DNA of 56,739 bases from DASVXQ01 sp046727955 (GTDB taxonomy: Bacteria; Actinomycetota; CALGFH01). The stretch spans positions 1 through 56,739 of the forward strand of contig JBKPDO010000066.1 in assembly GCA_046727955.1 (NCBI GenBank), in the 5' to 3' direction. Positions 40,896-49,495 of this stretch are shown in pieces. The translations under genes were made by a program, and so were the position numbers. Positions within the stretch are counted from its first letter, which is position 1, and each line of letters begins with the position of its first letter. Under the pieces are notes generated by a model. That model saw only the letters and a program-made list of their open reading frames with translations. It made no database searches and was not told the DNA's origin.

Positions 40896-42258
40896 AGCAG
40901 AAGCTGGATGATCGCGCCGGTGCGGATGTACTGGACGCCGACGGTGTGCTGGGTCCAGCCGACCGCGTAGACCAGCGCGGTGGTGCGCTCCCGGCCGGAG
41001 TTGTCTGTCCACGCCCGGCAGACCTCCTCGAATTTCTCCCGCGGCACCCCGCAGACCGCCTCGACCACCTCCGGGGTGTAGCGGGAGAAGTGCCGCTTGA
41101 GGATCTGGTAGACACAGTGCGGGTGCTGCAGCGTCTCGTCCCGCTCGGTGGTGGCGGCCACCCCGGGGCCATGCGACTCGTGCTGCAGACCGCTGGCCGT
41201 CGCACGCTGCATCGCGGTGTCGTGGCGGGCGCTGTCCGACTCGTGACCCTTGTACATCCAGCTCGTGATGTCGTAGACGCGGCCCTCTGGGTCGAAGCCG
41301 GAGAACAGCCCGTCCAGATCCTCGGTGTCGCGAAGTCCTCGGTCACGATCGTGGCCGCGTTGGTGTAGTTGACGACGTACTCCCGGAAGTCCAGCTCACG
41401 CTGCAGGATGTAGTTGACGATCCCGCCCAGGAAGGCGGTGTCGGCGCCCGCGCGGATGGGCACGTGCAGGTCGGCCATGGCGCTGGTGCGGCTGAAGCGC
41501 GGGTCGACGTGGATCACCCTGGCGCCGCGCGCCTTGGCCTCTATCACCCACTGGAAGCCGACCGGGTGCGCCTCGGCCATGTTGGAGCCCTGGATGACGA
41601 TGCAGTCGGCGTTCTGGAGGTCCTGCTGGAAGCTGGTGGCGCCGCCGCGGCCAAACGAGGTCCCCAGACCGGGGACGGTCGAGGAGTGTCATATCCGCGC
41701 CTGGTTTTCGATCTGCAGGGCTCCCGACGCCGTGAACAGCTTCTTGATGAGGTAGTTCTCCTCGTTGTCCAGGGTGGCGCCGCCCAGACTGGCGATGCTC
41801 AGGGTCCGGTGCAGCGGGCGGCCCGACTCGTCGACGTCCTGCCAGGTGTCGCCGCGGGCCTGGATGACCCGCTCGGCGATCATGTCCATCGCGGTCGGCA
41901 GGTCCAGGTCCTCCCACTGGGTGGCGTACGGCCGCCGGTACTTCACCCGTGTCTGGCGCAGTGGGCTGGTGACCAGGCTCTTGCTGGCCGAGCCCTTGGG
42001 GCAGAGCCGTCCGCGGGAGACCGGGCTGTCCGGGTCGCCCTCGATCTGGATGACCTGCTCGTCCTTGACGAAGACGCGCTGGCCACAGCCGACGGCGCAG
42101 TACGGGCAGACCGAGCGGGCCATCCTGTCGGCCGTCTCGGTGCGCGCGGTGAGCGCCGCGGAATGCGCGGACATGGCCGCGGCGCCGCGTCCGAGCGGAT
42201 CGGTGCCGGTGAGCTGGCGGTACATCGGCCAACCCTGGATCCAGGTGCGGACGCGCAT
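40895..42258 (-). pseudogene. fdhA: Selenocysteine-type formate dehydrogenase alpha subunit, truncated and frameshifted
   Basis: ATG 42258 begins the molybdopterin/4Fe-4S catalytic subunit. Cluster motif 'SVCPYCAVGCGQRVFVKDEQ' with the fourth Cys in GRLCPKG; 'LGGATLDNEENYLIKKLF'; then ARI-UGA-HSSTVPGLGTSFGRGG, where UGA at 41689-41691 replaces the Sec of FdnG/FdoG (residue ~190) and the frame continues as 'NMAEAHPVGFQWVIEAKARG', 'GGIVNYILQRELDFREYVVN'. A one-base loss near 41337 shifts the frame; homology goes on ('WMYKGHESDSARHDTAMQ', 'GWTQHTVGVQYIRTGAIIQ') to ~40895, where it is fused to fdhB. About the last third is deleted. Confidence 0.85.
41657..41691 (-). promoter_or_regulatory. Bacterial SECIS-like hairpin following the UGA codon of fdhA
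   Basis: On the coding strand the UGA is followed after 12 nt by GUCCCC-GGUCU-GGGGAC (41676-41660), a perfect 6-bp stem with the apical loop GGUCU. The well-studied E. coli fdhF element has the same GGUCU apex about the same distance after its UGA. This supports Sec insertion rather than a nonsense mutation. Confidence 0.75.
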
Positions 42259-42301
42259 GCCACTCAATGTTTCCCCCTCACGGCTCTCCAAACAGCCATT
42301 G

Positions 42302-43801
42302 TCAGCGGCGTCTGCGGGTCCGGGCGCCGCGGGCGAGCCGGCGCAGGATCCAGGCGGCGGTCGCGACGAGCGCGAGCGTGGCATAGCCGACCCGCATTCC
42401 ACGCCAGCCCACGCCAGCGTGAGTGGCGGGTGCGCCGTCGCTGCGCCGATTCACAACGGGTGGTCGGGCCACGTGCCACGCATCGTCGTCGCCTGGGCCT
42501 GGACGACCGGTCGAGCCAGGGCGCGAGCCGGCGGCCTCACCGGCGGCGGCCTCACCGGCGGCGGCCTCACCGGCGGCGGCCTCACCGGCGGCGGCCTCAC
42601 CGGCGGCGGTGGCGCTGGCGAGCACGACGAACCCGCCCGCGACGAAGACCAGCAGCGAGGCGATGCCCAGCGCAAGCCCCCAGGAGGCCCCGAAGACGGC
42701 CAGCAGGGCGCCCGCGACGAGCAGACCGAGTAGGACCACCCAGAGCGCCGGGGATGGCGGGCTGCTCTCGTGCCGCGCGACGGCGGTTGCCGGTGCCGGA
42801 GACAGGTCGAACCTGCCGTGCAGGAATAGGTCGAACAGCAGGGCGAGCGAGGGAATCAGGACGAGAGCGCCGATCCCGACCACGACCAGGATGGTGATGA
42901 GCGTCGCGCGGCCCGCGGCCGCCTCGCTGACCGTCAGGCCAGGGAGGAGGTCTGGTCGCTGCGCCGCGGCCCAGCCTGCCACGACCGCCGCGACCGACAG
43001 CGCGCCGGCATAGCGGGCGGGCTCGAAGCGGCCGGCCCACACCAGCAGCAGGGTGGCGACCCCGGCCACGCCCGAGACGAGCACGGCGGCCAGACCGGCG
43101 CCGTGGGTCAGGCCCTCGAACAGGTGCTCAGCGTCGCCATGCACCACTGCCAGCCCTGCCAGGGCGAGCACACCGGCGGCGACGCCGGACAGCAGGGCCC
43201 TGATCCGGAACCCGCGCACCAGCTCGAGCGCCCCGACCCGGGTCGCGTCCGCCGCCAGGTAGACGGCCGCTAAGTGCGCCGCGACCGCCACCGCGATCGC
43301 GCCGATCATGGCCGACGTCGGGTTCAGCCAGCTGGTGACCAGGTTGCCGGCGGCGTTGCCCACCGGCACGCGGCCAGAGGCGATGCCGCCGACCGCCGCG
43401 CCGAGGGCGAACGGCGTCAGGACCGACGACAACGCGAACACGTCGTCGATGAGCCCCCGCTCGCGGCGGGTCCCCGCGCCCGACCGCAGGGCATACGCCG
43501 AACCACGCAGGATGATGCCCACCACGGCGACGAAGAACGGGACCGACAGCGTCGACATGATCGAGCCGAACGCCGTCGGGTACGCGCTCCAGTAGACGGT
43601 CAGGACAAAAACCAGCCAGACGTGGTTGGCCTCCCAGACGGGCCCCATCGCGTCGTGGGCGAAGTCGCGCAGCGCCAGCGCCCGCGGGCCGCGGCGGGCG
43701 AGCAGCTCCCATGCCCCGGTGCCGAAGTCGGCGCCGGCGAGGACCGTGTAGGCGATCAGGCCGACCAGGATCAGGACCAGCGGAGCGTAGGCGAGCTGCA
43801 C
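42302..43801 (-). CDS. cydB: Cytochrome bd oxidase subunit II with unusual C-terminal extension
   Basis: 499 aa. N-terminal quinol oxidase subunit II: 'VLAGADFGTGAWELLARRGP', 'GPVWEANHVWLVFVLTVYWS', multiple TMs to about residue 385. The end is atypical: an (AAGEA)n linker encoded by 15-bp repeats (four perfect units, 42541-42600, plus one partial), a Pro/Arg linker, and a final TM 'VGYATLALVATAAWILRRLA' that closely matches the last helix of the neighbouring CydA ('VGYAKLALVY...WILRRLV'). CydA and CydB form the high-affinity, copper-free terminal oxidase. The start is 8 bp after the cydA stop. Confidence 0.9.
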   Translation of the reverse strand: MQLAYAPLVLILVGLIAYTVLAGADFGTGAWELLARRGPRALALRDFAHDAMGPVWEANHVWLVFVLTVYWSAYPTAFGSIMSTLSVPFFVAVVGIILRGSAYALRSGAGTRRERGLIDDVFALSSVLTPFALGAAVGGIASGRVPVGNAAGNLVTSWLNPTSAMIGAIAVAVAAHLAAVYLAADATRVGALELVRGFRIRALLSGVAAGVLALAGLAVVHGDAEHLFEGLTHGAGLAAVLVSGVAGVATLLLVWAGRFEPARYAGALSVAAVVAGWAAAQRPDLLPGLTVSEAAAGRATLITILVVVGIGALVLIPSLALLFDLFLHGRFDLSPAPATAVARHESSPPSPALWVVLLGLLVAGALLAVFGASWGLALGIASLLVFVAGGFVVLASATAAGEAAAGEAAAGEAAAGEAAAGEAAGSRPGSTGRPGPGDDDAWHVARPPVVNRRSDGAPATHAGVGWRGMRVGYATLALVATAAWILRRLARGARTRRRR

Positions 43802-43808
43802 GGGCGGC

Positions 43809-45120
43809 TCAGAGCTCCAGCGGCGCGCGGACCAGCCGGCGCAGGATCCACACGACCGCCGCGATGAGCGCCAGGTAGACGAGCGCGAGCTTGGCGTAGC
43901 CGACGGGGATCCCGGCGGCGCCCGTGACGGCGTCGGAGGTGCGCATGACGCCGTAGGCGATCCACGGCTGGCGGCCGACCTCGGTCGTCACCCAGCCGCA
44001 GATCAGCGCGACGACCGACAGCGGGCCGGCCAGCACCACACCGCGGTAGAACCAGACCGAGCGCGGCAGCCGCCGCTTGCGCACCCAGACCGCGACGAAG
44101 ACGACGCCGAGAAGCGCCAGCAGCAGCCCGATCCCGACCATCCCCTGGAAGGAGAAGCGGACGACGTTGATCAGGCTCTTCGACGGGTGGTTCTGGGGCG
44201 GCACCGCGTTCAGCCCCGTCACCGTCGCGTTCGGCTGGTGGTAGGCGAGCAGCGACAGCAGCCTGGGGATCTTGATCCCGTACCGGACGCCGGAGCCGTC
44301 GTACCAGCCGAGCAGGTGCTCGGGCGCGCCCCTGGTGGTCCTGGGAAGCCCCTCGATCGCGGCCAGCTTGATCGGCTGCTGCTTGGCGACCGTGCGCGCG
44401 GCCCAGTCGCCGACGACGACCTGTACCGGCGCCGCCAGCGCGGCGAGCGTGAGCGGGATGACCAGGGCGGTGCGGTGGTAGCGGCCGCGGCGGCCGCGCA
44501 GCCAGCCCCAGGCGTAGGCGGCGGCGACGACGAAGCCGGTGACGATGAAGCCGCCCAGGTACATGTGGATCAGCTCGTGCCAGAAGAACGAGTTGGCGAA
44601 CAGCGCCGAGAAGGGGTGGACGTCGACCACCCTGCCGTCCAGCAGCGCGAAGCCGCCAGGATGGTTCATCCAGCCGTTGACGGAGATGACGAACAGCGAG
44701 CCGGCAAAGCCCGCGATCACCACGGGAATCCCGGAAAGCAGGTGCATGCGCGGCGAGAGCCGGTCCCAGCCGTAGACTATAGATGGCGATGAAGATCGCC
44801 TCGACGAAGAACGAGAAGCCCTCGGCCGCGAAGGCGACACCGAAGACGTCGCCGTACGCCGCCATGAACGCCGGCCACAGCAGTCCGAGCTCGAAGCTGA
44901 GCACCGTGCCGGTCACAACGCCCACGGCGAACAGGGCGATCATCACCTTCGACCAGCGCCTGGCGAGGGTGCGGTACAGCGGGTCGCCAGTGCCCAGGTG
45001 CAGCCCCTCGGTGAACACCACCAGCGACGGCAGGGCGATGGCGAAGCAGACCAGCGGGATGTGCACGGCAAACGACATCGCCTGCATCTGACGTGCCTGG
45101 AACAGGTAGTCCTGGCTCAT
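43809..45120 (-). CDS. cydA: Cytochrome bd oxidase subunit I, with one frameshift
   Basis: ATG 45120 begins 'QMQAMSFAVHIPLVCFAIAL', 'FELGLLWPAFMAAYGDVFGV', 'EGFSFFVEAIFIAIY'. At ~44778 one extra base (TATAGTCTACGGC) shifts the frame. Homology resumes as 'GWDRLSPRMHLLSGIPVVIA', heme and quinol regions 'WMNHPGGFALLDGRVVDVHP', 'SFFWHELIHMYLGG', and 'LICGWVTTEVGRQPWIAYGV' to the stop at 43809. Without the extra base the protein is ~437 aa. This is either an assembly indel or a recent mutation; the rest looks fully conserved. Confidence 0.85.
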
Positions 45121-45225
45121 CGTCGCGAGCCCCCTGCGGGTGACCGATGTGCCGGGCCGCTATGGTCGACACCCCCGTGTCGATCAGCGTCCCAGCCTAC
45201 GACAGGAGGTCAGGTCAATGAAGAC

Positions 45226-45237
45226 CCGGTATACCGG
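45226..45237. promoter_or_regulatory. Perfect 12-bp palindrome CCGGTATACCGG
   Basis: It lies in the 190-bp gap between the cydA start and the universal stress gene's 3' end. AGGAGG followed 8 nt later by an ATG (45218) precedes it, but the frame that opens there shows no family resemblance. A regulator site for cydA is possible; nothing else is recognisable in this gap. Confidence 0.3.
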
Positions 45238-45310
45238 TATGGAGGCCCTTGGTCAGTCACGTGACAGACGCGAAGGCAACCGCTTTCCGGGAACTATGTG
45301 TGGGCCAAGC

Positions 45311-45817
45311 TCAGCGCCGAGAGGGAATCACCACCACCGGACAAGCGGCGTGCAGGACCAGCGCATGCGGCACCGAACCGAGCGCCAGCCCACTGAAGCC
45401 ACCCCTTCCCCGCGATCCCACGACCAGCAGATCGGCGTCGGACGACAGCTCGACCAGCGCGTCGGCCGGATGGCGCTCCTGCACCACGGTCGGCTGCACC
45501 TCGACTCCCGCCGTTCCGGCCTCGGCGATGAGCGCGTCCACCAGCTCCTCGGCGCGGCCGCGCTCCGCCTCGCGCAGGTCCTCCTGCTCCTGCAGCACGT
45601 TCGACAGGTCTGCCGCCGACGGCTCCCCCACCGAACCGGTGGGCACGCCAGGCAGGGCATGTTGCGACGAGAAGAACAGCGGAGCGGTCCAGTCCTCCGA
45701 CTTGTGCACGTACACCACCTGAAGGGGCGCCCCGCGCAGCCTTGCCTCGGCTACCGCCCAGGCCAGCGCCTTCCTCCCGCCAGGTGAGTCATCGACACCG
45801 ACCACGATTCCGCTCAT
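45311..45817 (-). CDS. Universal stress protein (UspA family)
   Basis: 168 aa single Usp domain: 'GIVVGVDDSPGGRKALAWAV' at the N-terminus and the ATP-binding loop 'VVGSRGRGGFSGLALGSVPH' (G-x2-G-x9-G-S/T) near the C-terminus, so the ATP-binding subtype. ATG 45817 is chosen for AGGAAGTGGGG upstream; the frame is open further but without homology. Proximity to bd oxidase and formate dehydrogenase genes fits a low-oxygen/stress setting. Confidence 0.92.
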   Translation of the reverse strand: MSGIVVGVDDSPGGRKALAWAVAEARLRGAPLQVVYVHKSEDWTAPLFFSSQHALPGVPTGSVGEPSAADLSNVLQEQEDLREAERGRAEELVDALIAEAGTAGVEVQPTVVQERHPADALVELSSDADLLVVGSRGRGGFSGLALGSVPHALVLHAACPVVVIPSRR

Positions 45818-45918
45818 CGCCCCACTTCCTCCGGTTCGGCTCGCCTTCACGCAGAGACTATCGAGGATGACGAGCGGTTCACCAAACACCAGAGCGCGCC
45901 ATCGCTCGGGCTGCCCGC

Positions 45919-47052
45919 TCAGCGCGCTCTGCTGTCGATCCCCCGCCAGCGGCGCAGCCACCGGGTCAGGTCGGATGGGGTGATAATCCCCACCACCTCG
46001 CCATCGTCGACCACGAGCACCCGCCCGGCCTCGCCGTCCTCGAGTTTGGCCATCACCTGATCCATGGGGGCGTCCGGCCCCACGACGACCTGGTCGCCAA
46101 TCGGGACCATGTAATCCCGCACCCGGCGAGTCGGCCACTCGTTTCTCGGCACCCGGCGGACCTTCCGCAAGGTCAGCAGGCCGATCGTCCGCTCCTGCTC
46201 GTCCACCGGGAAGGCGCTGTGGTCGTAGCGCATGAAGTAGCGGTCCATGGCTTCCTGCAGGGAGACGTCCGGCGGGATCCGCACCAGGTTGCCGGCCATC
46301 ACGTCATGGGCCTGGACCCCGCGCAGCATCTGCCGGACCTGGAGCTCCTGGTACGAGGCTCGGGCGGCCTGGACCAGGAACCAGCCGATGAACGCAAACC
46401 AGATACCGCTCGCGGGGTTCCCGGCCAGGAGGAAGGCCACCCCGCCGGCCACCAGCAGCCATCCCACCAGCTGGCCGGAGTAGGAGGCGATCTGGGTGGC
46501 CCGGCGGAGGCTGCCGGTGACCTTCCACACGACCGAGCGCAACAGCCGCCCACCGTCCAGCGGGAATCCAGGGACCAGGTTGAACGCGGCCAGCAGTAGA
46601 TTGACCCAGGCGAGATAGCCGAACATGCCTGTCAGTGGTCTGGACAGGTTGCCGCGGGCCAAGACCTCGATTCCCCAGAACAGCCCCGCCAGGGCGGCGC
46701 TGGTAAGCGGCCCCACCACCGTGATCACGAACTCGTCGCCCGGCCCGCGGGACTCCACCCTGGCCCGGGTCGCCCCGCCGAACAGGAACAGGGTGATGTC
46801 CTGGACCTTGATGCCTCGGGCCTGGGACACCACCGCGTGGGCCAGCTCGTGGACGAGGACCGAGCCGAAGAACAGCACCGCGGCCAGGATGGCGATCCCG
46901 ATCGCTCCCCCGGTGGACAAGCTCTTGTACACGAAGGAGAACCGCAGGTACAAGCTGTAGGTGATGAGCAGGGCGATCACCGCCCAGGAGCTGTCGATGC
47001 GAACGTCGATGCCAGCGATCCTTGCCACGCGCCATGATGTTCCGAACATCAC
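45919..47052 (-). CDS. Site-2 protease (M50 family) with two CBS domains, Rip3-like
   Basis: 377 aa. Membrane metalloprotease: zinc motif 'VLVHELAHAVVSQARGI' in TM2-3 and the third ligand in 'NLVPGFPLDGGRLLRS'. About six TMs, then two cytoplasmic CBS domains ('VMAGNLVRIPPDVSLQEAMD', 'YMVPIGDQVVVGPDAPMDQV') that probably sense adenine nucleotides. Mycobacterial Rip3 has the same layout. Substrates would be membrane-bound anti-sigma factors or similar, none of which is in the window. Confidence 0.92.
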   Translation of the reverse strand: MMFGTSWRVARIAGIDVRIDSSWAVIALLITYSLYLRFSFVYKSLSTGGAIGIAILAAVLFFGSVLVHELAHAVVSQARGIKVQDITLFLFGGATRARVESRGPGDEFVITVVGPLTSAALAGLFWGIEVLARGNLSRPLTGMFGYLAWVNLLLAAFNLVPGFPLDGGRLLRSVVWKVTGSLRRATQIASYSGQLVGWLLVAGGVAFLLAGNPASGIWFAFIGWFLVQAARASYQELQVRQMLRGVQAHDVMAGNLVRIPPDVSLQEAMDRYFMRYDHSAFPVDEQERTIGLLTLRKVRRVPRNEWPTRRVRDYMVPIGDQVVVGPDAPMDQVMAKLEDGEAGRVLVVDDGEVVGIITPSDLTRWLRRWRGIDSRAR

Positions 47053-47236
47053 CCAGCTCCCCTCAGCCGATCATCTCCCACGCAACGCCGCGGTCCTTGA
47101 TTCTCGCTCCAAACGCCAACGACGCCGCACTATATGTCGAAGAAACCTTCGACCATGAGCCCGATGACTGCCAAGGGGCTCAGCGGCCCCAGCTTCACAG
47201 ACCACCTGGGGCGGTTTCGGTCGTCCGGCTCACCCA

Positions 47237-47252
47237 GAGGCCGACCTTGCCG
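47237..47252 (+). repeat. Short copy of the CCTTGCCGCG repeat
   Basis: GACCTTGCCGCGCGGC in the 216-bp gap between the M50 protease start and the D-threonine aldolase-like 3' end. It matches the core of the copies at 16843, 36940 and 49361. No gene is seen in this gap. Confidence 0.3.
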
Positions 47253-47268
47253 CGCGGCGAGCCTCCGG

Positions 47269-48429
47269 TCAGGTCCGCAGCCCGCGGGCGGCCACGCGCC
47301 AGACGCTCTCGACGCGGCCGCCGCGCACTCCGACGATTTCGTTGCTCAGGTTGCAGCAGGTGCAGGCATGGAACGGATAGAAGCGGAGCTTCTCGCCCAG
47401 CGCTACGTCGCCTTCCGCGCGGCCCATGCCGTGCTCCTCCGTGAGCCGCTCGATGACCACGCGGTTGTCGGTCGAGAACGTCATCGCCTGTGGGGCGCCC
47501 TGCGCGCTCCCGGCCCCGGTGACACCACGGTCTCCGGAGAACGTCTTCGACCCGCCGTCGATGGTGAGGCCCCCCTCGCCCCAGCGGCTGACCACCCGGC
47601 AGAGGGCTGTGAGCGCCAGCTGGTCCTCGCTGGCGCTGCCCTCGTTGAGGTGCATCACGTCGTAGAAGACGTAGGTCCCGGCCCGCACCTCGGTGACACC
47701 AGGGACCTCGGCGACGTACTTGCCGGTGAAGCTGCCGCCGGCGCTCAGCTCGCGCACCTCGAGACCACGCGAGCGGAGCCGCTCGGCGATGTCCACCAGA
47801 AGCTGCCCTTCGGTGTGGCCTTCCTCTTGGAGGCTCCGCTTGTCCTCGAAGAAGTACGAGCGGTGGGTCGTCAGCCCGTCGAAGTCGACGCCGGGAAGGC
47901 CCTCGATCGCCCCCGCCAGGCGCTCGATCTGGTCGACGTCGTCCATGTCGATGCCACCCCGATGCATCCCGCTGTCGACGTCGATCTGGAGGTTCAGGGC
48001 GACTCCTCGGGCCGCCGCGGCTCCGGACGCCTGCCGGACGGCCTCCTCGCCGTCGCAGTTGACCGTCATGCGCGCCCCGCGTTCCGCCATCTCAGCGACC
48101 CGCGCCCACTTCTGCTCGCCGAAGACCGGGTAGGCGATGCAGACGTCGTCGACGCCGACCGCCGCGAACGGCTCGGCCTCGCTGATCTTGGCGCAGCAGA
48201 TGCCTCTGGCGCCGGTGCTCATCTGCTGTAGCGCGATCTCCGGCACCTTGTGGGTCTTTACGTGGACGCGGAACTTGACCCCGTGCTCGTCCATCCAGGA
48301 CTGCCAGTCGCGGGTGTTCCGCTCCATCCGGTCGAGGTCCGCGAGGATCAGGGGTGTATCCAGGTCTTCGACCCGATCGCCGATCTCGACGCGCGGCGAA
48401 CCGACCTCGTGCACTCCGGACCGCGCCAT
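47269..48429 (-). CDS. D-threonine aldolase/DSD1-family PLP enzyme
   Basis: 386 aa alanine-racemase-fold PLP enzyme: 'DLDTPLILADLDRMERNTRD' and the PLP Lys in 'FRVHVKTHKVPEIA'. The metal-binding end is 'FYPFHACTCCNLSNEIVGVR', with His and Cys ligands as in D-threonine aldolase and D-serine dehydratase. It probably cleaves or dehydrates a D-3-hydroxyamino acid. ATG 48429 has GAGGAGG upstream. Single gene, divergent from the DNA glycosylase gene. Confidence 0.9.
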   Translation of the reverse strand: MARSGVHEVGSPRVEIGDRVEDLDTPLILADLDRMERNTRDWQSWMDEHGVKFRVHVKTHKVPEIALQQMSTGARGICCAKISEAEPFAAVGVDDVCIAYPVFGEQKWARVAEMAERGARMTVNCDGEEAVRQASGAAAARGVALNLQIDVDSGMHRGGIDMDDVDQIERLAGAIEGLPGVDFDGLTTHRSYFFEDKRSLQEEGHTEGQLLVDIAERLRSRGLEVRELSAGGSFTGKYVAEVPGVTEVRAGTYVFYDVMHLNEGSASEDQLALTALCRVVSRWGEGGLTIDGGSKTFSGDRGVTGAGSAQGAPQAMTFSTDNRVVIERLTEEHGMGRAEGDVALGEKLRFYPFHACTCCNLSNEIVGVRGGRVESVWRVAARGLRT

Positions 48430-48656
48430 ACCGTGGCCTCCTCACCTGCGCTTCCGCGCCGACCGAGGAAGAAACCGCCGCCACACGCCACGCTGAGGCT
48501 CGAAACTGTATGCAGCCTGTGATAGCAAGTCAAAATCAGACCGACCCGGTGGATCGGCGGTGGTGGCGGTGCGGGTGCAGGAATACAGGCGGCCATCGGC
48601 TGCGCTCTATGCGCAGAGCACAACTTTAGGACGACTGACGGAATTCGGGGGCTAGC

Positions 48657-49295
48657 TTGAGCGAGAATGTGAAGCAGCGTAATGCCGCGGCAATCGCGGC
48701 CCTCCGTAAGGCCGACCCGGTGATCGCTGCGCTGATCGACGCTAACCCGGACTACGACCCGGATGCGTGGCTCGAGCATTTCCCGAAGATGGACCCCTTC
48801 GGCGTGCTGATCTTCCAGGTCATCGGCCAGCAGCTCTCGGTCGCCGTCACGCGTACCATGCTGGGCCGCCTGATGGACCGCTTCGGCGGGCGACTGCCTT
48901 CGCCCGAGCAGTTGCTCGCCGCCGACCCCGAGGACATCCGCGCCGCCGGCCTGTCCCGCCGCAAGGTGCAGACCCTGCATGAGCTTGCCGAGCGTTTCGT
49001 CGACGGCCGGCTGAACGTGGACGAGCTGGAGCGGCTCTCCGACGAGGAGGTCGTGGCGCGGCTCACGGAGGTGCCGGGGATCGGCCGCTGGACCGCTGAG
49101 GGGTTCCTCGCGATCGCCCTGCACCGCGACGACGTCGTCCTTCCCGGGGACCTCGCGCTCCGCAAGGCGATCCAGCGCGCCTACGCCCTCGACCACCTCC
49201 CCAGTCAGGCTGAGGTGGAGGCCATCGCGGAAGCCTGGCGGCCGCACCGCAGCCTGGCCGTGAATTACCTGTTCGGGTCCGTATACGGCGGCTAG
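48657..49295 (+). CDS. DNA-3-methyladenine glycosylase II (AlkA-like, HhH-GPD)
   Basis: 212 aa. HhH-GPD fold: 'DPFGVLIFQVIGQQLSVAVT', hairpin 'LTEVPGIGRWTAEGFLAIAL', and the catalytic Asp in 'VVLPGDLALRKAIQ'. It removes alkylated bases. It lacks the N-terminal AlkA_N domain of E. coli AlkA, and no Fe-S cluster Cys set is present. TTG 48657 is the best start (GGGGG upstream; no ATG or GTG before the fold). The upstream gap 48430-48656 shows no other gene. Confidence 0.9.
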   Translation: MSENVKQRNAAAIAALRKADPVIAALIDANPDYDPDAWLEHFPKMDPFGVLIFQVIGQQLSVAVTRTMLGRLMDRFGGRLPSPEQLLAADPEDIRAAGLSRRKVQTLHELAERFVDGRLNVDELERLSDEEVVARLTEVPGIGRWTAEGFLAIALHRDDVVLPGDLALRKAIQRAYALDHLPSQAEVEAIAEAWRPHRSLAVNYLFGSVYGG

Positions 49296-49360
49296 AGCAC
49301 CTGATAAAGGTGGCGCTGACGCCCTTCCGGGCCGCCCGGGCCGCCGTTGGCGACGCCGAC

Positions 49361-49377
49361 GTGCCGCGCGGCAAGGT
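49361..49377 (-). repeat. Short copy of the CCTTGCCGCG repeat
   Basis: On the minus strand CACCTTGCCGCGCGGCAC, within the 200-bp gap between the glycosylase and SnoaL-like genes; core identical to 47237-47252. Confidence 0.3.
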
Positions 49378-49495
49378 GGGCTGCCCGTACATACGACAAG
49401 CGCCCCAACCATGCCAAGCGACCGACCTTCTACCATGTAGCAGCACTGTAGGCGAGATTCGCCTGTGACCATGGTGACCCGGAACGGAGGCAATC

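Noticed and set aside
38736..41012. A ~760-codon minus-strand open frame opposite the NhaA fusion
   Set aside because: Antisense shadow; its sequence shows no domain, while the plus strand is clearly NhaA plus DsbA. Short true fragments (fdhB, nrfD) lie only in the part below 40.9 kb.
41689..41691. UGA in fdhA considered as a nonsense mutation
   Set aside because: It sits exactly at the Sec position, the frame continues with perfect family sequence, and a SECIS-like hairpin follows.
45218..45310. Possible small gene with AGGAGG and ATG upstream of the universal stress gene's 3' end
   Set aside because: The SD-ATG spacing is good, but the translated frame has no family resemblance and runs antisense into the universal stress gene.
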